Positions 8,137-15,434 of a stretch of DNA of 43,523 nucleotides are shown piece after piece; position 1 is the first letter of the stretch; each line of letters opens with the position of its first letter. This stretch comes from Halanaerobium kushneri (GTDB lineage: Bacteria > Bacillota > Halanaerobiia > Halanaerobiales > Halanaerobiaceae). The stretch spans positions 1-43,523 of the forward strand of contig NZ_FTNC01000022.1 of NCBI RefSeq assembly GCF_900156285.1, read 5' to 3'. The position numbers and the translations under genes are program-made. The notes under the pieces were generated by a model. It worked only from the letters and a program-made list of their open reading frames with translations. It made no database searches and had not been told where the DNA came from.

Positions 8137-8225
8137 ATTTAATAGAGGATTATTAACTTTAATAGCGAAGATAATTTAATGAGATATATAAGCTTTTATA
8201 ATTAATAATTTGCTGGAGGAATAAT

Positions 8226-9011
8226 ATGTATCAACATCACAAAAAAACACTTGAGAATTTGAAGAATAAAATTATTGAGAATACCGACATAAAAGCTCTG
8301 CTTTTATGTGGATCAATAGCTCATGGTTTTGAGCGGGAAAGCTCTGATTTAGATGTGTTGTTTATTGTTAGCAAAGAAGATTACCTTACAAGAAAAAATA
8401 TAGGAAAACTTACATATTTTGATCCAGAATTAGCTGTGGCTCCAACCGAGTATATTGACGGCAAATATATAAGTTTAGAGTTTATGGAAAAAGTTGCCGA
8501 AAGAGGAAGTGAGCCAGCTCGTTTTGCTTTTGAGGGAGCAGAAATAATTTTTTCTCGAATTGCTGATTTAGCAGGTCTGCTCGCTAAAATTACAGTTTAT
8601 CCGGTTAAAGAAAAACAGGATAAAATAGAGAGATTTTATGCTCAATTTGAAGCCTGGAAATGGTATGCAGAAGAGGCGATTAAACTAAATAATCAGTATC
8701 TGCTCAATCGGGCAGTTAATAATCTGGTTCTATTTGGCGGGCGCTTGATTTTAGCAGAAAATGAATGTCTTTATCCTTTTCATAAGTGGTTTCTGAGAGT
8801 TTTGGCTGAAATTGAAGATAAGCCGGATCAATTGATGAAAACTATCGATGATTTAATGGCCATCCCTGATCAAAAATTAGTGGAAAAATTTTATCAGGTT
8901 ATTAAAACTTATAAAAATTGGGTAGATACAGATATAAACTGGCCCCATCAATTCATGCTGGATACAGAACTGACCTGGCTGGAAGATAAAACCCCTGTGG
9001 CAGATTTATAA
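8226..9011 (+). CDS. Nucleotidyltransferase-domain protein
   Basis: A 261-residue protein with the polymerase-beta-type nucleotidyltransferase fold at its N-terminus. GS at residues 29-30 (CGSIAHGF) is followed by the metal-binding SDLDV motif with D41 and D43. The remaining 150 or so residues are helical, with many Trp and Phe, as in stand-alone nucleotidyltransferases related to aminoglycoside adenylyltransferases. The substrate is unknown; it could modify a small molecule or a macromolecule. No HEPN partner gene of the MntA/HepT type is adjacent, so a toxin-antitoxin role is not supported. RBS TGGAGGA before the ATG. No terminator is visible before the next gene. Confidence 0.82.
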   Translation: MYQHHKKTLENLKNKIIENTDIKALLLCGSIAHGFERESSDLDVLFIVSKEDYLTRKNIGKLTYFDPELAVAPTEYIDGKYISLEFMEKVAERGSEPARFAFEGAEIIFSRIADLAGLLAKITVYPVKEKQDKIERFYAQFEAWKWYAEEAIKLNNQYLLNRAVNNLVLFGGRLILAENECLYPFHKWFLRVLAEIEDKPDQLMKTIDDLMAIPDQKLVEKFYQVIKTYKNWVDTDINWPHQFMLDTELTWLEDKTPVADL

Positions 9012-9106
9012 AGGGAGTTATTTATTTTATTTTTAGATTGTGAAATTTATATTATATAACTATATTGTGAAAAGACAAAATTAAAACAAAGGTTGGGAAA
9101 ATTTTA

Positions 9107-9613
9107 ATGAAGAATGAAATTAGTTTTGAAACAAAGAGATTAAAGCTGAGATTGTTTAAAAAAAGTGATTTGAAAAAAGTCTTTCAGATGAGTCAGGAAG
9201 AGGGAATTAGAAGATGGCTGTCAGATCAGTACTATAAGAATCAAGAAAAAGCCGCAGAAGTTATTAATTTTTTGATTGAATCTTATTCAGAAGTAGACCC
9301 TTTAAAAAAACCATTTGTTCTGGGAATTGAGCTAAAGAAAAACAAAGAATTAATTGGTCACATTGGCCTAAGTCCTGTTGATGATCTTGTTGAAGTTGGT
9401 TATGCAGTGGAAGAAAAATATCAGGGTGCTGGTTATGCTACGGAAGCGGTTAAAGTATTTTCAGCCTGGGCTCAAAAAGAACTTAATTTAGAGGTAATCT
9501 GGGGGATTGTTGAAAAAGATAATTCTGCTTCGGCAAAAGTTCTAGCAAAAGCTGGTTATTTACTTGATAAATCAAAAATAAATATGGACAAGGATTATTA
9601 TAGTTTTGTTTAA
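9107..9613 (+). CDS. GNAT-family N-acetyltransferase (RimJ/RimL-like)
   Basis: A 168-residue acetyltransferase. It begins with the FETKRLKLRLFKKSDL motif typical of the RimJ/RimL-type subgroup. The acetyl-CoA binding motif A region is near residues 103-118 (VGYAVEEKYQGAGYATEAV), and the C-terminal NSASAKVLAKAGY segment is also typical. The acceptor (protein N-terminus, antibiotic or metabolite) cannot be told. Start ATG at 9107, after GGTTGGGAAA, a weak Shine-Dalgarno. The next gene follows after about 20 bases, so the two may be co-transcribed. Confidence 0.88.
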   Translation: MKNEISFETKRLKLRLFKKSDLKKVFQMSQEEGIRRWLSDQYYKNQEKAAEVINFLIESYSEVDPLKKPFVLGIELKKNKELIGHIGLSPVDDLVEVGYAVEEKYQGAGYATEAVKVFSAWAQKELNLEVIWGIVEKDNSASAKVLAKAGYLLDKSKINMDKDYYSFV

Positions 9614-9633
9614 AAACAAACAGGAGGTTCAGC

Positions 9634-10851
9634 ATGTGTTTCAAAATCAAAGGGAAATGGTTTTGGATAGTTGCTTTATTTGTAATATCATTAATTATAC
9701 TTTTATTATGGCAGCCCTGGAAATACACTTATTCTACTTCAGATTTAAAAACTGTTTCCATAATTTCAGGAATCGAAATAAAAAAAGAGCATATTGAGCA
9801 GAATAGAGGAAAATTAAGAATTGAAATTCCAAAAACATATGAGCTGCTTCACATTATCATTTCACTTGGCGAATATGGACAGAGTTCAGGGATGATTTAT
9901 AAGGATACTGAATATTATCAGGAGGTTCAAAGATATTTCAAGGAATATAAACAGCATCCAATTGTAAAAAAGCTAAGTGATTCATTAACTAAATCACGCG
10001 GCAATTATAATAAATGGAAAAATTATTCCGCTTATTATAATTTTGAAGGCGAAAAACTGATAGCAAATTCCAACTATCCATTTTACAGTGATAATAATTT
10101 TAGCATGAATCTTAATCTCTTTTTAGATTTTGCTGAAAAGAGTAAGTTTTTGGCCTTTTATAAAAATCATCAAGATTATTATCAAAATCAGATAAATCAA
10201 TTTGAAAAGAAATCGATGATCAAGCAGATTTGGAGCTGGCTTGAAATGAATTTTTTGGTTGAATATGATTCTCACCGTATAGTATTTTCTCCTCTGGCTG
10301 GTTCCACTCCTCATAATACTTTTGCCTTTAAGGCAAAAAACTATGATTATCAGGAAACATTTATTTTTGTTCAGGGGCTTGATTCTTACAGCCAGAGTTT
10401 TAATGGTAAATTAAGCAAAGATGAACAGCGGGGATTATTTATTAGTAATTTATTTACTGAAATTGACCATAATTATGTTAATCCGGCAACAAATAATTAT
10501 TTATCTGATATTGCTCCAGCTTTTAGTAACTTTAAAAAATGGAATCAGCAGCAGGGTTATAGCAGCATACCAATGACTTTTAATGAGTATATGACCTGGG
10601 CCACCTTTATAGTATTTGCAGCAGAAAATTTTGAGGAAAAGTTATTTGAGAAGACTAGAAATATTCAAGAGCTGATTATGATTCAGGGACGTCAGTTTAA
10701 AGAATACAGGGAGTTTAATCAAAGACTACTTCAGTTATATCAAAACAAGAAGAATGATGAAAAACTAGTTGATCTTTATCCAGAGATCATCAATTGGGCT
10801 GCAGAAAATAACAAAGATTTTTTTGATTTATCAGCTCTTATAAAAAATTAA
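9634..10851 (+). CDS. Membrane-anchored DUF4932-like protein
   Basis: A 405-residue protein with an N-terminal membrane anchor (about residues 9-27, WFWIVALFVISLIILLLW) and a large extracytoplasmic domain. The body resembles the DUF4932 group: an N-terminal segment on legs and hydrolase-like spacing, then a TEIDHNYVNP motif at residues 275-284. That motif sits where gluzincin-type peptidases carry HExxH; here the first His is Thr (T275-E276-I277-D278-H279), so zinc-peptidase activity is doubtful. The family call is from memory of the motif and is moderate. AGGAGG ribosome binding site; 20 bases after the GNAT gene. No clear substrate or partner. Confidence 0.55.
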   Translation: MCFKIKGKWFWIVALFVISLIILLLWQPWKYTYSTSDLKTVSIISGIEIKKEHIEQNRGKLRIEIPKTYELLHIIISLGEYGQSSGMIYKDTEYYQEVQRYFKEYKQHPIVKKLSDSLTKSRGNYNKWKNYSAYYNFEGEKLIANSNYPFYSDNNFSMNLNLFLDFAEKSKFLAFYKNHQDYYQNQINQFEKKSMIKQIWSWLEMNFLVEYDSHRIVFSPLAGSTPHNTFAFKAKNYDYQETFIFVQGLDSYSQSFNGKLSKDEQRGLFISNLFTEIDHNYVNPATNNYLSDIAPAFSNFKKWNQQQGYSSIPMTFNEYMTWATFIVFAAENFEEKLFEKTRNIQELIMIQGRQFKEYREFNQRLLQLYQNKKNDEKLVDLYPEIINWAAENNKDFFDLSALIKN

Positions 10852-10934
10852 TAAGATCTGTCATCAGAAAGCATTAATTGACAGGCTGCAGTATATATAT
10901 TCTGTTATGATTATTTATGGAAGGGGAGATCGGT

Positions 10935-11792
10935 TTGGAATATATTAAAAAATTAAATCAAAGCATTGATTATCTTGAAGAAAATATCTGTGAGGAGTTT
11001 AAGATTGAAGAAGTAGCTAAAATAGCCTGTTTATCAAAATTCCATTTTCAAAGGATGTTTAATATGTTAGCAGGTTATACTGTCGCAGAATACATCCGCA
11101 AGAGAAGGCTTACTTTAGCGGCTCAAGATCTTGCCTCAGATAATTCTAAAGTCATTGATGTGGCAGTTAAATATGGTTATTCAACAGCTGAATCCTTTTC
11201 TAAAGCATTCAGCAGACTTCACGGGATAAATCCTTCAACAGTAAAAAATACTGACTCAAAATTAAAGGCCTATCCGCGTCTCTTTTTCCAACTAAAACTA
11301 CAGGGGGCTGAAAATATGGATTATCGAATTGTTGAAAAAGAAGAGTTTAAAGTTGTTGGGAAGAGTATTCAGGTTTCTACTCTTGATGGACAGAATTTCA
11401 AAGAAATACCTGAGTTCTGGGATCAATGCAATCAAAATGGGTTTTGCGAAAAGTTGTATCCACTTGCTGATCAAATGGGGATTCTTGGTATCTGTATGGA
11501 TTATGAAGAAAATAAGGATAGAATGAGGTATATGATTGCAGTTGAGGAGCCAAATAGGGAGCTTGATTTTGAAGTTGAAGCAAGATTTATACCAGCAAAC
11601 AGCTGGGCAGTATTCGAAGTTGTGGGCCCAATGCCTGATGCGATTCAAAAAGTTTGGCAGCGTATTTATTCAGAATGGTTCCCTTCCACAGGCTATGAAC
11701 ATGCTGGAGGACCTGAATTAGAAGTCTATCTACCCGGTAATCCTGAGGCTGAAGATTACAGATCAGAAATCTGGATTCCAATCAAAAAATAA
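10935..11792 (+). CDS. AraC-family regulator with GyrI-like effector domain
   Basis: Residues 1-105 are an AraC-type double helix-turn-helix (EEFKIEEVAKIACLSKFHFQRMF and VIDVAVKYGYSTAESFSKAFSRLHGINPS). The C-terminal 160 residues form a GyrI-like effector-binding domain (MDYRIVEKEEFKVVGKS ... EVYLPGNPEAEDYRSEIWIPIKK), as in Rob/BltR-type multidrug-responsive activators. Start: the ATG at 10917 lacks a ribosome binding site, while the TTG at 10935 has AGGGGAG six bases upstream and gives the usual family N-terminus, so 10935 is chosen (285 residues). A terminator follows. Its target genes are not evident; no efflux pump is adjacent. Confidence 0.88.
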   Translation: MEYIKKLNQSIDYLEENICEEFKIEEVAKIACLSKFHFQRMFNMLAGYTVAEYIRKRRLTLAAQDLASDNSKVIDVAVKYGYSTAESFSKAFSRLHGINPSTVKNTDSKLKAYPRLFFQLKLQGAENMDYRIVEKEEFKVVGKSIQVSTLDGQNFKEIPEFWDQCNQNGFCEKLYPLADQMGILGICMDYEENKDRMRYMIAVEEPNRELDFEVEARFIPANSWAVFEVVGPMPDAIQKVWQRIYSEWFPSTGYEHAGGPELEVYLPGNPEAEDYRSEIWIPIKK

Positions 11793-11799
11793 TAACTGC

Positions 11800-11840
11800 A
11801 AAAAACTCTATAGCCACACCTCTGGTTATAGAGTTTTTTT
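11800..11840 (+). terminator. Intrinsic terminator after the AraC-GyrI gene
   Basis: AACTCTATA at 11804-11812 pairs with TATAGAG at 11827-11833, with an inner CCA/TGG pairing, then a run of seven T. Confidence 0.9.
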
Positions 11841-11938
11841 GAAAATTAAATTTACTTATGAAGCAGGACATTTTTGATTAATGGCTAAATTTGATAATGA
11901 TAAGTAATTTAATTAACTTTGGTCTGGGAGTGATAAAT

Positions 11939-12694
11939 ATGGAATTTTATTCAGAGTTCAGTAAAAACTATGATAAAATTTTTCCACTTAATGACAAAAA
12001 GCTGGAATTGATTGATAATACATTTAAGGATCTGAAGGATAAAAAAGATGATATAAAACTGCTTGATGTCGGCTGTGGCACCGGAAGTTACAGTATAGCT
12101 CTGGCAGAAAAAGGATATCAGCTGCAAGCGGTTGATATAGATGCGGAAATGATTTCAATAGCCGAATCAAAAATAGAAGCAGCCCGGGTAAATGTTGACT
12201 TTTATAGGCTGGGTATGCTGCATTTAAAGGAAAAATTTAAGGATGCCAGCTTTGATGGTATTTATATAATTGGTAATGTGCTGGTTCATCTTCAAAAAGA
12301 AGAAATTAAAGAGTTTTTAAAACTGGCAGCTGAGCTCTTAAAAGCTGGTGGGAAAATATTTATTCAGATAGTAAATTATTATCGAATCCTGGAGCTTGAT
12401 TTAGATGGACTGCCCACAATTTACAGTCAGGATGATTCTGTCCGCTTTGAGCGGGATTATAAATATGCTGAAGAGAAAAATGTAATTTATTTTATAACAA
12501 GATTGATCGATCACTTTAATGATCAAATTTTATCGAAAAATAAAATTGAGTTATATCCGCTCTGCAGGTCAGAGCTGGAAGCAGATTTAAATCAGGCTGG
12601 ATTTAAAATAAAGAATGTTTATGGTAATTCAAATGGAGACCAGTTTAGAGAATTAAATTCAATTCCCTTAATTATGACAGCTGAGAAGAAATAA
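11939..12694 (+). CDS. Class I SAM-dependent methyltransferase
   Basis: A soluble methyltransferase. Motif I (LLDVGCGTGSYSIALAEKG, about residues 42-60) binds S-adenosylmethionine; the acidic VDIDAEM after the second strand fits motif II. The start ATG at 11939 (251 residues) is preferred over an in-frame ATG at 11891, because GGGAGTGA lies just upstream and the resulting N-terminus, MEFYSEFSKNYDKIFP, is the normal beginning for this group. Substrate unknown; small-molecule methylation is likely. A partial Fur-like sequence (14 of 19) lies at 11893-11911. No operon partner. Confidence 0.87.
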   Translation: MEFYSEFSKNYDKIFPLNDKKLELIDNTFKDLKDKKDDIKLLDVGCGTGSYSIALAEKGYQLQAVDIDAEMISIAESKIEAARVNVDFYRLGMLHLKEKFKDASFDGIYIIGNVLVHLQKEEIKEFLKLAAELLKAGGKIFIQIVNYYRILELDLDGLPTIYSQDDSVRFERDYKYAEEKNVIYFITRLIDHFNDQILSKNKIELYPLCRSELEADLNQAGFKIKNVYGNSNGDQFRELNSIPLIMTAEKK

Positions 12695-12760
12695 ATTTAT
12701 TGCTTCTGTTTATATATATTAGATATATAGATTAGAATTGATATTTTCTAATAATTGACA

Positions 12761-12779
12761 GTTAAATTTAAAATTTAAC
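12761..12779. promoter_or_regulatory. 9-1-9 perfect inverted repeat
   Basis: GTTAAATTT, one A, then AAATTTAAC, directly after a TTGACA at 12755-12760. It has no T-run, so it is unlikely to be a terminator. It lies 24 bases before the next start codon and could be an operator. There is no -10 box in register with the TTGACA. Confidence 0.4.
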
Positions 12780-12803
12780 AGTAGCTGAGATAAGGAGAAA
12801 AAA

Positions 12804-13406
12804 GTGAAAAATTTATTAAAAAGTGATAGAATAATTGTAAGATTTTTTGGTCTATATTTACTTTCATTATTCCTGCTTTTTTCAAGCTGGTTTATTTCCT
12901 ATCATTTTCTGCCAGATGGTTTATTAAGAGGAAGAATGGCTCTTAGTAATTTGGCCGGAGATAGTGCAGCTTTCAGTTTGGTATTAGAATTTTTTAAAAT
13001 TTTTATTATAAATACACTTGGGTTTTTTGTTATTATAGCTGGTAATTATATTCTCCGGGTTAAATATTTTGCCTTTGGTTATTTGGTCCCTCTGGCCTGG
13101 ACCACACTATATGGTCTAATTCTTGGTACAAATTCTTTTGCTATTCAGATGACAGAAAAGTTGGCGCCGAGCTGGAAAGTGTTTATGCGAAGTGGACCAT
13201 ATGAGATGATGGCTGCCGTACTTCTGGCTGTGGCCACTGATAAAATAGCGATAAATAAGTCAGAGAGTTTTTTAAAAAAATCTGAAGCTGTACCTAAATC
13301 GGAGCGAGATAAACTAAAGAAGAAAAACTACTTTGCAATTATTATTTCATTCTTGATACTTGCAGCTGCAGCATGGAGAGAGGCCTATATGATTTTCCAG
13401 TTTTAA
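12804..13406 (+). CDS. Integral membrane protein, possibly SpoIIM-like
   Basis: A 200-residue protein with about five hydrophobic segments (near residues 12-32, 65-88, 95-112, 133-150 and 177-194). The NTLGFFVIIAGNYI segment followed by a G/N-rich loop and SGPYEMMAAVLLAVATDKI recalls the pattern of the SpoIIM/DUF95 family, where the last loop carries a conserved Glu, but the match is loose and a sporulation role should not be assumed. GTG start with TAAGGAG eight bases upstream. A perfect inverted repeat lies in the leader. Confidence 0.5.
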   Translation: MKNLLKSDRIIVRFFGLYLLSLFLLFSSWFISYHFLPDGLLRGRMALSNLAGDSAAFSLVLEFFKIFIINTLGFFVIIAGNYILRVKYFAFGYLVPLAWTTLYGLILGTNSFAIQMTEKLAPSWKVFMRSGPYEMMAAVLLAVATDKIAINKSESFLKKSEAVPKSERDKLKKKNYFAIIISFLILAAAAWREAYMIFQF

Positions 13407-13456
13407 ATAAATGGGATATTTTTCTATGCACCCGGGACCAAAAAGGGAGGAAACGC

Positions 13457-13589
13457 ATTGATAATTTAGAATTTGAGTTTCTTTTCTGCTTTTAGATACA
13501 AATACCCAAAGTTGAAGTATCTGGGGTTAATTGGCTTATCAGGGATTATATTTTATTTGCTTGCGATTCTTGATGTTATAAAGGTTTAA
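13457..13589 (+). pseudogene. Possible frameshifted small membrane protein
   Basis: Behind an AAAGGGAGG site, one frame (13457-13495) encodes DNLEFEFLFCF and stops. The next frame (13494-13589) continues with RYKYPKLKYLGLIGLSG, a hydrophobic helix and TAA. Removing one T from the TTTT run at 13490-13493 would join them into a protein of about 44 residues with one membrane helix. The first frame has no normal start codon beyond ATT. It may be a decayed gene, a sequencing error in a homopolymer, or chance. Confidence 0.28.
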
Positions 13590-13622
13590 AAGTGAACACT
13601 TTTTATTTTAAGGGTGATGTAA

Positions 13623-13850
13623 ATGCTGAAAAAAATTGGAATAATTCTTCTGTTAATCAGTCTTGCTTTTCTAATCGGGAGTGGTCTTTATCATTTAATG
13701 CTGGTCATCATTAATGACCCAGGTTTACCACTTTTAATTAGATTTGCTCTTGGTGGTTTAATTATTGCTCTGCTAATAATTTTAATTGCCTTAATCAAGG
13801 AAAGGTGGGAGGATAAAAAAAATGAAAAATTTGATCATCGTAAATACTGA
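13623..13850 (+). CDS. Small two-helix membrane protein
   Basis: 75 residues with two transmembrane helices (about 5-30 and 38-61) and a highly charged C-terminal tail. The last 29 bases overlap the start of the YbjQ-family gene, whose GGGAGG site lies inside this ORF, so the two are translationally linked. RBS AAGGGTGATG. The family is not recognised. In other Firmicutes, short two-helix proteins are often paired with YbjQ proteins; a membrane partner role is inference only. Confidence 0.65.
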   Translation: MLKKIGIILLLISLAFLIGSGLYHLMLVIINDPGLPLLIRFALGGLIIALLIILIALIKERWEDKKNEKFDHRKY

Positions 13851-14145
13851 GAGTGTAGCAGGTAGAGAAATATCGGGGCAGCTGGGTCTTGTAAGGGGAA
13901 ATACAATTAGAGCCAGACATATTGGCAGTGACATTATGGCTGGCTTAAGAAATATAGTTGGAGGCGAGGTAAAGGAATATACTCAGATGATTAGTGAAGC
14001 TCGAGAAGAGGCTCTAAAAAGAATGATTGAGGAAGCTGAAAGTTTAAATGCGGATGCAGTAGTAAATGTTCGCTTTACAACCTCACAGGTAATGGGCGGC
14101 GCAGCAGAAATTTTAGCTTACGGTACAGCTGTAAAGTTAAATTGA
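13822..14145 (+). CDS. YbjQ/UPF0145 family protein (putative heavy-metal-binding)
   Basis: 107 residues matching the YbjQ/UPF0145 fold: the GREISGQLGLVRGNTIRARH start, the helix REEALKRMIEEAESLNADAVVNVRF, and the C-terminal strand AEILAYGTAVKL. Proteins of the group form pentamer-like rings and have been named heavy-metal-binding from structure; the cellular role is not established. Length is standard. RBS GGGAGG. Confidence 0.88.
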   Translation: MKNLIIVNTESVAGREISGQLGLVRGNTIRARHIGSDIMAGLRNIVGGEVKEYTQMISEAREEALKRMIEEAESLNADAVVNVRFTTSQVMGGAAEILAYGTAVKLN

Positions 14146-14236
14146 TTCTAAGAACTTTAAGTTAATAAAATTTACGCTGAGATTTAAATATTTTTTATTA
14201 TAGGAGACAAAAATATAAATGTGGAGGAATTTTTTA

Positions 14237-14299
14237 ATGGCTTATTTTAAAAAAATTAAAGGAGAAATTCCAAATTTAGTTCAGAAGCTGATTAAATAA
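14237..14299 (+). CDS. 20-residue basic amphipathic peptide
   Basis: ATG 14237 to TAA 14299 encodes MAYFKKIKGEIPNLVQKLIK. A GTGGAGGAA ribosome binding site sits eleven bases upstream. Six of its residues are Lys or Arg-like charges balanced by one Glu, and F4, I7, I11, L14, V15, L18 and I19 would line one face of a helix, as in small membrane-active peptides. It is too short to be sure it is translated. It lies between the YbjQ gene and a membrane protein gene on the same strand. Confidence 0.4.
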   Translation: MAYFKKIKGEIPNLVQKLIK

Positions 14300-14334
14300 C
14301 TAATAGCGCTGAAGCCTGATAAGAAAGGAAAATT

Positions 14335-14724
14335 ATGAAAAAACTATTAACTTTTTTTCATTTTTTTGTTGGAATAGGTGCTTTATTTGGCGGTGGAGGG
14401 GCAATTATTAATCCGCTTAGCCCAATGGGGATTCCTATTGATGTTTTAGAGAACTCACCTTTTAATAGTTTTTTAGTTCCAGGTATAATTTTATTTGTAA
14501 TTATAGGATTAGGTAATATTTTTGCAGCAGTTATTTTATTTAAAAACTATGATTATAGCTTTTATATTAGCCATTTTATGGGGCTTGTTCTTGCTGGTTG
14601 GATTGTTGTCCAGTGTGTAATGATGAGAACTATTAATTTTTTGCATATTATTTACTTTATAATTGGTGGAGTAGAAATGCTTATTTCACTTAGATTAATA
14701 ATTAGTGAAAAGACTGTTTCTTAA
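14335..14724 (+). CDS. Four-helix integral membrane protein of unknown function
   Basis: 129 residues with four hydrophobic segments (about 4-25, 44-67, 72-95 and 100-123). The first loop has GGGGAIINPLSPMGIP. Similar small four-helix proteins are common in Firmicutes without known function. RBS AGAAAGGAAAA before the ATG. A terminator follows immediately. Confidence 0.65.
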   Translation: MKKLLTFFHFFVGIGALFGGGGAIINPLSPMGIPIDVLENSPFNSFLVPGIILFVIIGLGNIFAAVILFKNYDYSFYISHFMGLVLAGWIVVQCVMMRTINFLHIIYFIIGGVEMLISLRLIISEKTVS

Positions 14725-14726
14725 TG

Positions 14727-14754
14727 AAAGTGAGCAGATTTCTGCTCGCTTTTT
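14727..14754 (+). terminator. Intrinsic terminator
   Basis: AAAGTGAGCAG pairs with CTGCTCGCTTT around a three- to four-base loop, continuing into a T-rich tail. Confidence 0.85.
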
Positions 14755-14835
14755 GTTTTAAAAGCAGGTAATTAACTAAATTTATTGAATAAATATCTTA
14801 ACAGAATGTTAATTTAGCTAATAAGGAGCAGAAAA

Positions 14836-15387
14836 ATGATAAATCATCTACATATTTTAGGACCATCAGGTTCTGGGACTACAACAGTTGCTAAAGCACT
14901 GAGCAAAAAACATAATTTTGCTCATTTTGATGCTGATAATTATTTCTGGAAACCAACTGATCCCCCCTATCAGCAACTACGTTCAATTGAAGAACGCCGC
15001 TGTCTGCTAAAAAAAGATCTTAGAAATGAAAGCCGCTGGATAATTAGTGGTTCTTTTTGTGGCTGGGGAGATGTTTTTAGGGATTCCTTTGATCTTGTGA
15101 TCTATCTCTGGACACCAATTAATGTTAGATTAAGAAGGCTAAAAAGCAGAGAGCAGCAGCGGTTCGGCAGTGCAGTGCTGCCCGGAGGTAAAATGTTTGA
15201 GAGGCACCAGAAATTTTTAGATTCAGCGGCAAGATATGATTATGATCAGACGGAATTCAGAAACAGGAGAACCCACGAAGAGTGGATGCAGAAATTAAAT
15301 TGTCCGATTCTAAAAATTGAGGGCGAAAAAACAATCAAAGAGATTGTATCGTTAATAGAGGCTAAAATTGAAGAACTGGAAAGCTAA
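14836..15387 (+). CDS. P-loop kinase of the adenylate/shikimate-kinase-like group
   Basis: 183 residues. The nucleotide-binding loop is GPSGSGTTT (residues 9-17): the usual Walker A lysine is Thr. This SGSGTTT variant occurs in a recognised set of adenylate-kinase-like proteins, so it may be functional in its own way. The DADNYFW motif follows strand 2, and YLWTPINVRLRRLKSRE is a lid-like basic region. The substrate is unknown. RBS TAAGGAG. No operon partner is evident; a 2-hydroxyacid dehydrogenase gene follows after 47 bases. Confidence 0.78.
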   Translation: MINHLHILGPSGSGTTTVAKALSKKHNFAHFDADNYFWKPTDPPYQQLRSIEERRCLLKKDLRNESRWIISGSFCGWGDVFRDSFDLVIYLWTPINVRLRRLKSREQQRFGSAVLPGGKMFERHQKFLDSAARYDYDQTEFRNRRTHEEWMQKLNCPILKIEGEKTIKEIVSLIEAKIEELES

Positions 15388-15434
15388 ATTTTCAAAAATT
15401 TTAGTTTTAAAATAAAAGAGAGGAGTATACTAAA

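Noticed and set aside
8226-9011. MntA/HepT-type toxin-antitoxin system
   Set aside because: The nucleotidyltransferase is twice the length of a minimal MntA, and no HEPN-domain gene lies next to it.
10858-10884. CTGTCA/TGACAG dyad with a TTGACA before the AraC-GyrI gene, as promoter and operator
   Set aside because: No -10 box at a workable spacing (candidates at 12 or 22 bases), and the six-base arms are short enough for chance.
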